Part shown: positions 55,223 through 62,824 of the stretch, one piece after another
Position numbering within the stretch: position 1 is the first letter of the stretch
How the letters are laid out: every line of letters begins with the position of its first letter
Assembly (NCBI GenBank): GCA_024398715.1
Contig: JAKSIP010000003.1
Span: 62,001-126,000, forward strand
DNA: 64,000 nt
Source: Bacteroidaceae bacterium
GTDB taxonomy: Bacteria; Bacteroidota; Bacteroidia; Bacteroidales; Bacteroidaceae
Direction of reading: 5' to 3'
Notes under the pieces: model-generated
What the model was told of the DNA's origin: nothing
What the model saw: the letters and a program-made list of their open reading frames with translations, nothing else
Database searches by the model: none
Made by a program: the position numbers and the translations under genes

Positions 55223-55230
55223 CAAAGATA
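55223..55230 (-). promoter_or_regulatory. -7 box TATCTTTG before prfB
   Basis: Perfect TAnnTTTG on the minus strand. Transcription should start around 55215, which rules out the longer prfB start. Confidence 0.75.
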
Positions 55231-55252
55231 CCCATTTTTAGCCGATTTAAGT

Positions 55253-55260
55253 TAAATTTG
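55253..55260 (+). promoter_or_regulatory. -7 box TAAATTTG before the M20 deacylase gene
   Basis: Perfect TAnnTTTG, 22 bases before the ATG at 55283, back to back with the prfB promoter. Confidence 0.65.
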
Positions 55261-55282
55261 CCGTGAAAAAGGGCATATTCCT

Positions 55283-56353
55283 ATGGATACAATAGAAAAT
55301 CTTGGTAAAAAAGCGTTTGAGCTATTGGAAAAACTGATTGCAACTCCGTCTGTCAGCAGGTCTGAAGAAAATGCGGCCCTTCTGATAGAGCAGGCTTTGC
55401 AGGAATACGGTTATGAAACCAAGCGTATATTGAACAATGTCTTGTGTTATGGCAAGCACTTTTCCAGCGGGAAACCCACCATTCTGTTCAATTCGCATAT
55501 TGATACTGTAAAAGTTGTGTCAGGATGGACATTGGACCCTTTTACCCCAATTGTGCAGGATGGAAAACTGTATGGCCTTGGGAGTAACGATGCCGGCGGT
55601 TCTCTAGTATCTCTGCTCTATTCATTTGTCTATCTTGACAGAGTGCCCCAGGAATATAATCTCATATTTCTTGCAACTGCCGAAGAAGAGGTTACCGGTG
55701 CAAACGGTGCAAAACTCGTCCGTAGCCAGCTCCCAAACGTGGATCTGGCAGTAGTTGGTGAACCTACCGGTATGAATCCGGGTATTGCGGAACGCGGGTT
55801 GCTGGTTCTTGATGTTGAGGTTGCTGGAAAATCCGGACATGCTGCACGTAAGGAAGGGATCAATGCAATTTATCGTGCAACCGATGCCATAAACTGGTTC
55901 CGTACATACAGGTTTGATAAAGAGTCTTCTTTGCTTGGGCCGGTAAAAATGACAGTTACAATAGTAAATGCCGGCACGCAGCATAATGTTGTGCCGGACA
56001 AATGCACTTTTACAGTCGATATACGTTTTAACGAACTTTATTCAAACAGAGAAATTTTTGACGTTGTATGTAACTCCTTGCCGCAGTGGTGCAGTGTAAA
56101 GGCCCGTTCGTTTGACCATCATTCCAGTTGTGTGAAAAATGACTGTGCTGCTGTCAGGCGTTGTGTCGAACTTGGCCTTGAACCGTACGGGTCACCTACA
56201 ATGTCAGACCAGTCCGCATTCAATTTCAATTCGTTCAAAATAGGTCCGGGCATGTCTGAACGTTCCCACAGTGCCGATGAATACATACTTTTGGATGAAT
56301 TGGATAAGGCAATTCCGCTCTACATTGAAATTTTTGACGGCCTCAAACTTTAA
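55283..56353 (+). CDS. M20 family metallohydrolase (ArgE/DapE-like deacylase)
   Basis: Encodes 356 residues. Zinc ligands and catalytic residues of the M20 family are all visible: 'FNSHIDTV', 'GSNDAGGS', 'ATAEEEVTG', 'VGEPTG' and 'ERSHSADEY'. The dimerisation domain lies in the middle ('AGKSGHAARKEGINAI'). In Bacteroidales this enzyme is most likely the N-acyl-ornithine/citrulline deacylase of arginine synthesis, which there uses succinylated intermediates; DapE activity cannot be excluded. No other arg gene is in the window. Confidence 0.82.
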   Translation: MDTIENLGKKAFELLEKLIATPSVSRSEENAALLIEQALQEYGYETKRILNNVLCYGKHFSSGKPTILFNSHIDTVKVVSGWTLDPFTPIVQDGKLYGLGSNDAGGSLVSLLYSFVYLDRVPQEYNLIFLATAEEEVTGANGAKLVRSQLPNVDLAVVGEPTGMNPGIAERGLLVLDVEVAGKSGHAARKEGINAIYRATDAINWFRTYRFDKESSLLGPVKMTVTIVNAGTQHNVVPDKCTFTVDIRFNELYSNREIFDVVCNSLPQWCSVKARSFDHHSSCVKNDCAAVRRCVELGLEPYGSPTMSDQSAFNFNSFKIGPGMSERSHSADEYILLDELDKAIPLYIEIFDGLKL

Positions 56354-56724
56354 CCAACCCGTTAAGTAAAAATTTTATTCCTGTTCTGTTTTAGGTGTGG
56401 CAATGTTTTGTCTCACCTTTTTTGTGAATTCCCGTTATGCAAGGTGAAACAATAAAAAAACATAGATGCACAAAAAAAATAACCTATTTGCACAATTGTT
56501 TTGTTTGTTTTGAATAGCATATTTGCAAGCGATTTAATAATGATGTTCGTTGTTTTTATTTAAAGTTAAGTTTTGTTCAGTGCTGTTTACTTTTTTCATA
56601 CTGTGAAAATCCTTGCCGTGATTGCACGTGTGTATGGTAATACATGTTGAAGAACGATTTATTATGGTTTTTTATGTTTGAGACCTAAAGTTTTCCCCGG
56701 AGCTCTCTGTCTGTGAAGATCGAG

Positions 56725-56898
56725 AGCTCTATTTTTTTGCAGAGCAAAAAAATAGAGCTGAAGCTCCTTTGTTTACGGGGAAGACCCCGAACCCCTTCGC
56801 CGGCAAGTGCCGACGTCTCCCTTCGGTCGTTGCCCTGCAAAAAAATAGAGCTGAAGCTCCTTTGTATACGGGGAAGACCCCGAGCCCCTTCGCCGGCA
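56725..56898. repeat. Perfect 16-pair inverted repeat and two 62-base direct repeats
   Basis: AGCTCTATTTTTTTGC at 56725-56740 pairs with 56744-56759 across a three-base loop. Bases 56744-56805 and 56837-56898 are near-identical direct copies (two differences seen), 93 bases apart. Each copy contains a CGGGG-AAGA-CCCCG hairpin and CCCCTTCGCCGG. The translated reading frames in both directions are repetitive and not credible genes. It may act as a terminator or belong to a dispersed repeat family. Confidence 0.75.
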
Positions 56899-56952
56899 TA
56901 CATAATATTGGAAACAATTTGACTTTTTGTTCGTTATTTAGTCTAAAATGTA

Positions 56953-56960
56953 TATCTTTA
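56953..56960 (+). promoter_or_regulatory. -7-like box TATCTTTA before the GH43 gene
   Basis: One base from TAnnTTTG, 32 bases before the ATG. A TTTG at 56926-56929 is 23 bases upstream, slightly too far. Confidence 0.5.
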
Positions 56961-56992
56961 CATCCACATGGATTATACTAACAGTTTATAAT

Positions 56993-59023
56993 ATGAACAA
57001 GAAATTTTTTTCCGTTTTAGGCGCTGCCGCATTTTGTATTTTTTCTGCAGGTAATGCCGCTAACCGTCTTTCCGAAGACTTTGGTACAGGTAACCCGTAC
57101 CTTCCGTTGTGGGAACATCTTCCCGATGGCGAACCGCGTGTTTTTGAAGACCCTGACAATCCGGGCAAGTATCGTGCATATATTATCGGTTCGCACGATG
57201 TTGCTTTCCGTCAGTATTGCGGTGCCGACATCAGAATGTGGTCTGCTCCTGTTGAGGACCTGAACGATTGGCGTGACGAGGGCGCAATTTTCACATATAA
57301 TGTAGATAACCAGTGGGATATCATGTATGCGCCTGATCTTGTTGAAATCAGACAGAAAGACGGTACAAAGGTATATTATCTGTATCCGCACAGCCGTGGA
57401 CCCCGTCGCGAGGCAATGGTCTGCAAAGGTGATAAGCCTTACGGTCCTTTTACTCCGCTTAACCTGACGGAAGATGGTCGTGGAACAATTCCTGGCAGTA
57501 CAATGGGCTTTGACCCGTCTGTATTTGTTGAGTACGTTACAGATCCGGCTGATCCCGATTATGAGATTGGTTTCCGTGCATATGGTTTCTGGGGCTTCCA
57601 GCAGAGTAATGCAGCCCAGTTGGATCAGAATACAATGTATTCCGTAAGACCCGGTACTGAAGTTAACCGTAATTTCATTCCTGCTGCAACACGCTACGGT
57701 CAGGTAAGGGACAGAGAAGGAACGGAGTACAAGGCTCTGTATCCCGGTGAAGATATCAGACAGTTCAATTTCTTTGAAGCATCTTCTATCCGTCAGATTG
57801 GAAACAAATTCGTTTGGGTGTTCAGCGGTCACTCAGGACCTGATTACGGTATGGGCAGCTCCAACTCAACACTGCGCTATGCATACGGTGATTCTCCGCT
57901 TGGCCCTTGGAAGATTGGCGGAGTTTTGGTTGACTCACGCGGTCCTGTCCTGAACCAGGACGGTACACAGGTTGTAGGCATGGCTCCTGCGCATAATACA
58001 CATGGAAGCCTGCTGGAAATCAACGGTCAGTGGTATGTATTCTATCATCGTCCGCCACGCGGATTCGGTTATGCACGTCAGCCTATGGTTGCTCCCGTAT
58101 ATGTACAGGCCGATGAAAAGCCGGTTGCAGAGGGAGGCCGGGTAATTATCCGCGGTTATGATCCGTTTGCAGCAGACAAGCAGTGGACTGCCAAGGCTGC
58201 CGATGGTACTGAATACAGAGGTGCTGAGGTGACATCGGAAGGTTTCAACATCTTTGGTCTTGACCCTTACAAGTATTATTCAGCCGGTTATGCATGCTAT
58301 CTGTCAAATCAGCAGGCTCAGCAGGATTCATGGGATATATGGGATAACAACATGCCTCTTGCCAACGTAAAGAGCGGAGATATTTTCGGTTACAAATATT
58401 TCGGCTTTGAAGGCCTTTCTAAGGCAAAGCTTGGTCTTAAACCGTTCAAGGGTGCTGTAAAGGGCAACCAGACAAAGTTTGACCTTTATCTTGCAGCAAA
58501 GACCAGTCAGGCATTCAAGATTAATGTATGGATTGACGGTCCTTGGGATAATGATGTATGGAACGGAAAACAGATTGCTACAATTGAGATTCCTGCTGGT
58601 TCTTCTAAAGAAATTGCAAAATATTCTGTTGATGTTGCATCTGCAGTAGAAGGTCTTAAGGGTAAACATGCTATCTATCTTGTTGCTGAAGGTCCTCAGG
58701 GAGATTTGTGTGACATTGTCGGTTTGAGTTTCAGTAAGAAGGACAAGGTTCTTGAGCGTCCGGTTGCTCCTCAGGTTACCATCAAGGTTAACGGCAACGC
58801 CATTGAACTGCCAGCTATTCCGGACCGTTTCACCAACCGCAACGGTTTCCTCAGCTACAATAACTATTCAGTAAAAGTTGCTGCTCAGGGTCAGCCGTCT
58901 GTTGAGGCATCGGCAGATAATGATGATGTTCAGATTTCTGTCATGCAGCAGGATACATATGCTGTTGTAAGCTGTGATTATCATGGTGCTGTAAAGAACT
59001 ACACTCTGTATTTCACTGAGTAA
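56993..59023 (+). CDS. Glycoside hydrolase family 43 protein, secreted
   Basis: Encodes 676 residues from ATG 56993. Signal peptide ends 'SAGNAA'. Five-bladed beta-propeller of GH43 with likely catalytic residues D53 ('EDPD', base), D174 ('FDPSVFVE', pKa modulator) and E262 ('FFEASSI', acid). After about residue 390 comes a beta-rich accessory region ('YYSAGYACYLSNQQ' onward) of carbohydrate-binding (CBM6-like) type. GH43 enzymes remove arabinose, xylose or galactose from plant polysaccharides; the exact substrate is open. No SusC/SusD pair is adjacent and no type IX sorting tail is visible at the C-terminus. Confidence 0.82.
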   Translation: MNKKFFSVLGAAAFCIFSAGNAANRLSEDFGTGNPYLPLWEHLPDGEPRVFEDPDNPGKYRAYIIGSHDVAFRQYCGADIRMWSAPVEDLNDWRDEGAIFTYNVDNQWDIMYAPDLVEIRQKDGTKVYYLYPHSRGPRREAMVCKGDKPYGPFTPLNLTEDGRGTIPGSTMGFDPSVFVEYVTDPADPDYEIGFRAYGFWGFQQSNAAQLDQNTMYSVRPGTEVNRNFIPAATRYGQVRDREGTEYKALYPGEDIRQFNFFEASSIRQIGNKFVWVFSGHSGPDYGMGSSNSTLRYAYGDSPLGPWKIGGVLVDSRGPVLNQDGTQVVGMAPAHNTHGSLLEINGQWYVFYHRPPRGFGYARQPMVAPVYVQADEKPVAEGGRVIIRGYDPFAADKQWTAKAADGTEYRGAEVTSEGFNIFGLDPYKYYSAGYACYLSNQQAQQDSWDIWDNNMPLANVKSGDIFGYKYFGFEGLSKAKLGLKPFKGAVKGNQTKFDLYLAAKTSQAFKINVWIDGPWDNDVWNGKQIATIEIPAGSSKEIAKYSVDVASAVEGLKGKHAIYLVAEGPQGDLCDIVGLSFSKKDKVLERPVAPQVTIKVNGNAIELPAIPDRFTNRNGFLSYNNYSVKVAAQGQPSVEASADNDDVQISVMQQDTYAVVSCDYHGAVKNYTLYFTE

Positions 59024-59048
59024 TTGAATATACATATATGAATGAAGA

Positions 59049-59077
59049 GAGGTCGGCTTTGGTGTCGGCCTCTTTTT
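59049..59077 (+). terminator. Terminator after the GH43 gene
   Basis: GAGGTCG pairs with CGGCCTC (one T-G pair) around a ten-base loop, followed by TTTTT. Confidence 0.75.
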
Positions 59078-59103
59078 CATGTTTGTCCCTAACGGGACTT
59101 CAC

Positions 59104-60021
59104 CCTTCGCGTTTTGGGCTTTTTTTGCGAAGGTTGAAGCGATTTTCCTTGCCACCCTTCGCAAATTGCGGGGTTTTTGCGAATGTTGAGCCGTTTTTTG
59201 CTGCCATCCTTCGCGTTTTGGCTCTTTTTTGCGAAGGATGATTTGCCGCCGCTGTTCGTACCCCGTCCACAGACCCTTCTGGCGGTGTTTTCATTGCTAA
59301 GTTCATTTCACCCTTCGCGTTTTGGGCCTTTTTTGCGAAGGTTGATATTACAGCGGGGTGGCGGAACATTATAATACTTTTTGCAAGTGGCGCCACCGTC
59401 AACAAAGATTGCACACTTCATTCGTATGCAAATACCGGACCAATATTGTATTCAAACCACCTTGTAGCCGCGATTCCGTGCAATATTGGCACAGGTGATA
59501 ACATTGTACCAAGGCGTGGAATGTAGTACACTATCTACAACCACTTTGGGCGGGGTTGCAAAATCATTTCGATTGCAGTTGCTGTCTATTTGTTCTTTCG
59601 CCCCGCTATGCAAATTTCATAATGTACTGCCGGCAAATTCAAGGTCAGGCGCCAGAGCGTTTGGTACAAAAATCTTCCTTTATAAATAAAGAGTATTTTT
59701 GACCAAAACCTTGCCTTAGCCGTCAGTGCATAAATCTGTGGCATAACGGGTCAAAAGAACAACCAATGCTCAATCAGTGGGAACCTTCGCGTTTTGGGTC
59801 TATTTTGCGAAGGTTGATTTGCCGCAGCCGTTCGTACCCCGCTCACAGACCTTTCTGGCGGTGGTTTCATTGCTAAACTCATTTCATCCTTCGCGTTTTC
59901 CCGCCTATTTGCGAAGGTTGATTTGCCGCAGCCGTTCGTACCCCGTCCACAGGCCTTTCTGGAGGTGTTTTCATTGCTAAGCTCATTTCATCCTTCGCGT
60001 TTTCCCGCTTATTTGCGAAGG
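59104..60021. repeat. Array of seven CCTTCGC...GCGAAGG hairpins with 52/104-base period
   Basis: The hairpin CCTTCGC-N16-GCGAAGG, or a close variant, starts at 59104, 59156, 59208, 59312, 59784, 59888 and 59992. Intervals are 52, 52, 104, 472, 104 and 104. In the 104-base units the space between hairpins is also conserved (for example TTCGTACCCCG and TTTTCATTGCTAA). Both blocks end in GTTGATATTACAG followed by a GGGGTGGCG stretch. Stem changes are sometimes compensated (CATCC with GGATG at 59208). Not a CRISPR: the spacers are conserved and the repeat is palindromic. Confidence 0.85.
59342..59783. other. Unique non-coding sequence between the two repeat blocks
   Basis: About 440 bases without hairpin copies and with no credible gene on either strand. 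I see no RNA gene or promoter pattern in it. Confidence 0.5.
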
Positions 60022-60110
60022 TTGATATTACAGTGGGGTGGCGATTTGCTGGGGTTTCCACTGAGCCGGATTCCGCCCGCGGTGGTGAGCTATGAACTGT
60101 GGATGCTGGA

Positions 60111-60148
60111 AAAAAGAATAGAGGATGAACTTTAAAGTCATCCTCTAT
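60111..60148 (-). terminator. Terminator of tRNA-Phe
   Basis: ATAGAGGATGA at 60118-60128 pairs with TCATCCTCTAT at 60138-60148, and the stem continues through ACTTT/AAAGT with one bulge. On the minus strand a T-rich run follows. Confidence 0.85.
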
Positions 60149-60153
60149 GAGGG

Positions 60154-60226
60154 TGGTGCCACCGAGAATCGAACTAGGGACACAAGGATTTTCAGTCCTT
60201 TGCTCTACCAACTGAGCTATGGCACC
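60154..60226 (-). tRNA. tRNA-Phe (anticodon GAA)
   Basis: 73 nt on the minus strand. Acceptor GGTGCCA pairs with TGGCACC; D stem GCTC/GAGC; anticodon loop CTGAAAA; T loop TTCGATT. No encoded CCA. Confidence 0.96.
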
Positions 60227-60252
60227 AACATGTCGTGTCTCAAAGACGGGTG

Positions 60253-60283
60253 CAAAGATACGCCCATTTTTTTATCTTGCAAA
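60253..60283 (-). promoter_or_regulatory. tRNA-Phe promoter (TTTG - 19 - TATCTTTG)
   Basis: On the minus strand TATCTTTG lies at 60260-60253 and TTTG at 60283-60280, spacer 19. Full consensus. Confidence 0.85.
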
Positions 60284-60300
60284 ATTTTCTACAAAAAAAA

Positions 60301-60331
60301 TTGCCATTGTGTGAAAAATCATCTACCTTTG
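60301..60331 (+). promoter_or_regulatory. tRNA-Pro promoter (TTG - 20 - TACCTTTG)
   Basis: TTG at 60301-60303 and TACCTTTG at 60324-60331 with a 20-base spacer; the tRNA starts 22 bases later. Confidence 0.8.
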
Positions 60332-60353
60332 CATCGCTTTTGAGAAATTCAAT

Positions 60354-60426
60354 CGGAATGTAGCGCAGTTGGTAGCGCACTACGTTCGGGACGTAGGGGT
60401 CGGGCGTTCGAGTCGCCTCATTCCGA
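60354..60426 (+). tRNA. tRNA-Pro (anticodon CGG)
   Basis: 73 nt. Acceptor CGGAATG pairs with CATTCCG; D stem GCGC/GCGC; anticodon loop TTCGGGA; T arm GGGCG/CGCCT with one G-T pair; discriminator A. Copies of its 3' part recur twice downstream. Confidence 0.95.
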
Positions 60427-60431
60427 CAAAT

Positions 60432-60473
60432 AGGTGGAAGTACAAAGTTTCTTTCACCTTATTCTTTTTTTTT
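60432..60473 (+). terminator. Terminator of tRNA-Pro
   Basis: AGGTGGAAG at 60432-60440 pairs with CTTTCACCT at 60451-60459 (one G-T pair), then TATTC and nine T. Confidence 0.8.
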
Positions 60474-60558
60474 GAACGCCCGACCCCACTGTCCGCTGTG
60501 GCGGACTTAACAAGGTATTCCGCACGAAGTGCGGGCGTTCGAGTCGCCTCATTCCGAC
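60474..60558 (+). repeat. tRNA-Pro-derived structured repeat, unit 1
   Basis: Begins with GAACGCCCGACCCC, an exact inverted copy of the tRNA-Pro variable loop and T stem (14 bases). Then come hairpins GTCCGC-TGTG-GCGGAC and CCGCAC-GAA-GTGCGG. It ends with a direct copy (60533-60558) of the T arm, acceptor 3' strand and discriminator of tRNA-Pro. A second terminator-like hairpin (GGAAGTA/TACTTCC plus T-run) follows at 60567-60598. Confidence 0.85.
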
Positions 60559-60608
60559 TAGAAGGTGGAAGTAGCATATTTACTTCCGCTTTTTTTTTGT
60601 TTTATTTT

Positions 60609-60689
60609 GAACGCCCGACCCCTATCGTCCGCTGTGGCGGACTTAACAAGGTCTTCCGCACGCAGTGCGGGCGTTCGAGTCGCCTCATT
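60609..60689 (+). repeat. tRNA-Pro-derived structured repeat, unit 2
   Basis: Near-identical to unit 1, including the inverted T-stem piece, both hairpins and the direct tRNA 3' copy (60669-60689). The copy breaks off after CATT, where it meets the 3' end of the CapA-like gene (stop codon complement at 60688-60690). Confidence 0.85.
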
Positions 60690-61752
60690 AGTCGGAAACG
60701 CCGGTTTCCTGCCTGACCCTCCGGTAAGTGTTCACCATATTGTCATAATCCGATGGATTGATCCATTCGCTGCGGTGTCCCAGCCACTCTTTTACGAATA
60801 TTGTGCTGAAATTATCATTCAGCCTTCCTGGAAGGCAACACCACATGTATCTGATTTCCGGTTCAAGCATGGTCCTTATACCTGTAATATGATCGTTGAC
60901 AAAACGTAGTGTAACTGCAAGTTCCAGTCTGGTATTTTCTGCACTCATGTTGGAAACCGCATTTCCAATTGAATAGAATACCGGAACACCATTGATATGG
61001 GTTGAATCCTGAACTACATGCGGATGCCCTCCAACAATAACATCGGCACCCCTTCCTACAAGATATCCTGCCCATATTTCCTGCGTGCTGTTGTGATGCA
61101 GTTCATACTCCGTGCCCCAATGGGGAAGAACTGCAATAAAGTCGGCATTCTGTTTTGCTGCTCTTATGAATGCGCTGTCTATGCTTTCTTTGACCATATA
61201 GTTGGTATTTGGCCATCCTTCTGCATGAATTCCGTTTGTACCGTATGTAAAGTTAATGATAGCTAACTTGATTCCTTTTCTGTCAATAATGACCGGGTAA
61301 TTCTGCTCAAGCTCCTCTTTGCTGCCTGCACTGCCCGTAAACAGTACTTTTTCTTTCATTCCTTCATATACGGAAAGGGTGCGCTTGAGGCCTTTCTGAC
61401 CTCTGTCCAGAATGTGGTTGTTTGCTGTTAGAAACACATCGACTCCACACTCTGTTGCCACATATTCCGCGTATGAGTCGGGTGCGGAAAACCTGGGATA
61501 CCCAGTATATGGTTCACCTCCAAGAGAAAATTCCATATTGGCAACTGCTATGTCCGCACTGCGTAAATCCTTAGAGATGTGTTTCAGGAATTGTGTGTAA
61601 TCTTTCTCAAGCTGTGCCTGATGCATCATGACATCGCCAATTATCATAACGGATAACGTGTCCCGGCATGCCTGTGCTTTTATTGCAGTCTCTCCGTTCA
61701 GGAAATGACATACAGATAAAATAATAAACAAGGTGATTGTTTTTGCTTTCAT
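60688..61752 (-). CDS. CapA-family protein (PGA_cap metallophosphatase fold)
   Basis: Encodes 354 residues. An N-terminal hydrophobic stretch (residues 5-20) is probably a signal peptide, ending near 'AIKAQA'. Metal-site motifs 'IIGDVMMH' (D40, H44), 'ANNHILDRG' and 'GGHPHVVQ' define the CapA/PgsA family, named for poly-gamma-glutamate capsule synthesis but mostly of unknown activity in Bacteroidota. No other capsule gene is adjacent. The 3' end merges into repeat unit 2, so the last residues may have been shaped by the repeat. Confidence 0.87.
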   Translation of the reverse strand: MKAKTITLFIILSVCHFLNGETAIKAQACRDTLSVMIIGDVMMHQAQLEKDYTQFLKHISKDLRSADIAVANMEFSLGGEPYTGYPRFSAPDSYAEYVATECGVDVFLTANNHILDRGQKGLKRTLSVYEGMKEKVLFTGSAGSKEELEQNYPVIIDRKGIKLAIINFTYGTNGIHAEGWPNTNYMVKESIDSAFIRAAKQNADFIAVLPHWGTEYELHHNSTQEIWAGYLVGRGADVIVGGHPHVVQDSTHINGVPVFYSIGNAVSNMSAENTRLELAVTLRFVNDHITGIRTMLEPEIRYMWCCLPGRLNDNFSTIFVKEWLGHRSEWINPSDYDNMVNTYRRVRQETGVSD

Positions 61753-61777
61753 ATGCTCAGTTGTTGTGCCTGTATTC

Positions 61778-62737
61778 CTATTCTGATTTTAGAGTTGACA
61801 AATCCTGCATGAAATTGGAATATTCACTCATCCTTTTCTTTTCGAAAGCCAAAGCTGACTGTGAATCGGAGTTCAGTATGCGGTGTTCCATAGCCAGATG
61901 GATTTTTTCTGCGCGCTCGAACATGTCCGTTTCACGTTTTTCATTGCTGAGTGCATATTCGCGGAACCTTTCAAAGATGATGTCAACGGCAATAGTGCTG
62001 GGGTGACACATGTCGGTATCATAAAAACGGTAGTCACGCAACTGGTCCATCATGATTTCGTAAGCAGGAAAATAATGTACATTCTCAAACCTGTTGCACA
62101 ATCTTTCTGTTGCCAGCAGAAGAACGGATTTGCTGATACTGTTCTGATGCAGTCCGTCTTTCAGATGTCTTACAGGACTTACCGTCAATATTATATTTGT
62201 GTCCTTATTCATTTTTTGGAATACTTGTGCTAATCTGTTTTCTACCATTTCAACGGTCATTTGCTCTCTTGTAAATAAATCTGCGCCCATTTTGTGGCAA
62301 TTGCTGACTACCAGACCGTTTTCTTTCAGACGGTATATCCAACTTGTTCCTAATGTGATAATTATCCATTTTGAACTGTTGATATAACCATTACATTCCA
62401 TTAATGCACTGTTGGCGTTTGCAATTACTGTTTCTGCCGATGGATTGGCGAATTTTCCATGAATGTACCATGAATTGTACATTCCGTCCGCATAAAACAG
62501 ATCATCTTTCGAGAACAGCTCGGGACTGTCCCCGTTGCCTATTGCCCTGTCAAGCAACGAACAGATTGACTCCGGATTGAATAAAACACCGAACGGATTT
62601 ACCAGTGCTGAGTAGTAATGGCTTGTCAATCTTGATCCGATGCTGTCTGTAAAACATGAGCCTGTCAGCAGTATTTTGTCTCTGTATTTTATTCTCCGGT
62701 CCAGAGGGGATATTCCAACGTCTGTGCTTAATTTCAT
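61778..62737 (-). CDS. GSCFA domain protein
   Basis: Encodes 319 residues. The defining motif appears as 'LTGSCFTDSIGSRL' near residue 30, with 'NPFGVLFNP' next and the late 'DMCHPS' block, an SGNH-hydrolase-like layout. GSCFA proteins are frequent in Bacteroidota and their substrate is not established. It lies 25 bases upstream of the CapA-like gene on the same strand and is likely co-transcribed with it. Confidence 0.88.
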   Translation of the reverse strand: MKLSTDVGISPLDRRIKYRDKILLTGSCFTDSIGSRLTSHYYSALVNPFGVLFNPESICSLLDRAIGNGDSPELFSKDDLFYADGMYNSWYIHGKFANPSAETVIANANSALMECNGYINSSKWIIITLGTSWIYRLKENGLVVSNCHKMGADLFTREQMTVEMVENRLAQVFQKMNKDTNIILTVSPVRHLKDGLHQNSISKSVLLLATERLCNRFENVHYFPAYEIMMDQLRDYRFYDTDMCHPSTIAVDIIFERFREYALSNEKRETDMFERAEKIHLAMEHRILNSDSQSALAFEKKRMSEYSNFMQDLSTLKSE

Positions 62738-62762
62738 TTTTTCTCAATATAGTGTTGTTTTA

Positions 62763-62809
62763 TTTGCGTTATTATTTACAAAAATAGTACATTTGTGGGA
62801 CTAAAACAA
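62763..62809. promoter_or_regulatory. Overlapping divergent promoters for lpdA and the GSCFA gene
   Basis: Plus strand: TTTG at 62763-62766 and TACATTTG at 62788-62795 (spacer 21). Minus strand: TATTTTTG at 62786-62779 with TTG at 62809-62807 (spacer 20). The two polymerase footprints overlap, so the promoters should exclude each other. Confidence 0.75.
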
Positions 62810-62824
62810 TATTGGAACAATTAT

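Larger units (their letters stand above)
56354..56992. other. Non-coding stretch before the GH43 gene
   Basis: About 640 bases with no credible gene. The left half is AT-rich. The right half contains the long inverted repeat and the 62-base direct repeats described separately. The last 70 bases include the probable GH43 promoter. Confidence 0.6.

Noticed and set aside
56685..56922. Frames on both strands with repeated 'RGLPRKQRSFSSIFL'-like or 'KKIELKLLC' peptides
   Set aside because: Coding potential on both strands follows from the 62-base direct repeat; no start signal or homology is recognised.
57017..57832. 271-residue frame antisense to the GH43 gene
   Set aside because: The GH43 catalytic residues and signal peptide on the plus strand leave no room for it.
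59104..60021. CRISPR array
   Set aside because: The repeat is a long-loop palindrome, the between-repeat DNA is conserved, spacing is 52 or 104, and no cas gene is near.
59038..60211. Several short frames in the hairpin array
   Set aside because: All are built from the 52/104-base repeats and contain the same peptide pieces.
60369..60909. Plus- and minus-strand frames across tRNA-Pro and its repeats
   Set aside because: They translate the tRNA and the repeat units; periodic products such as 'ERPTP' come from the repeat, not from a gene.
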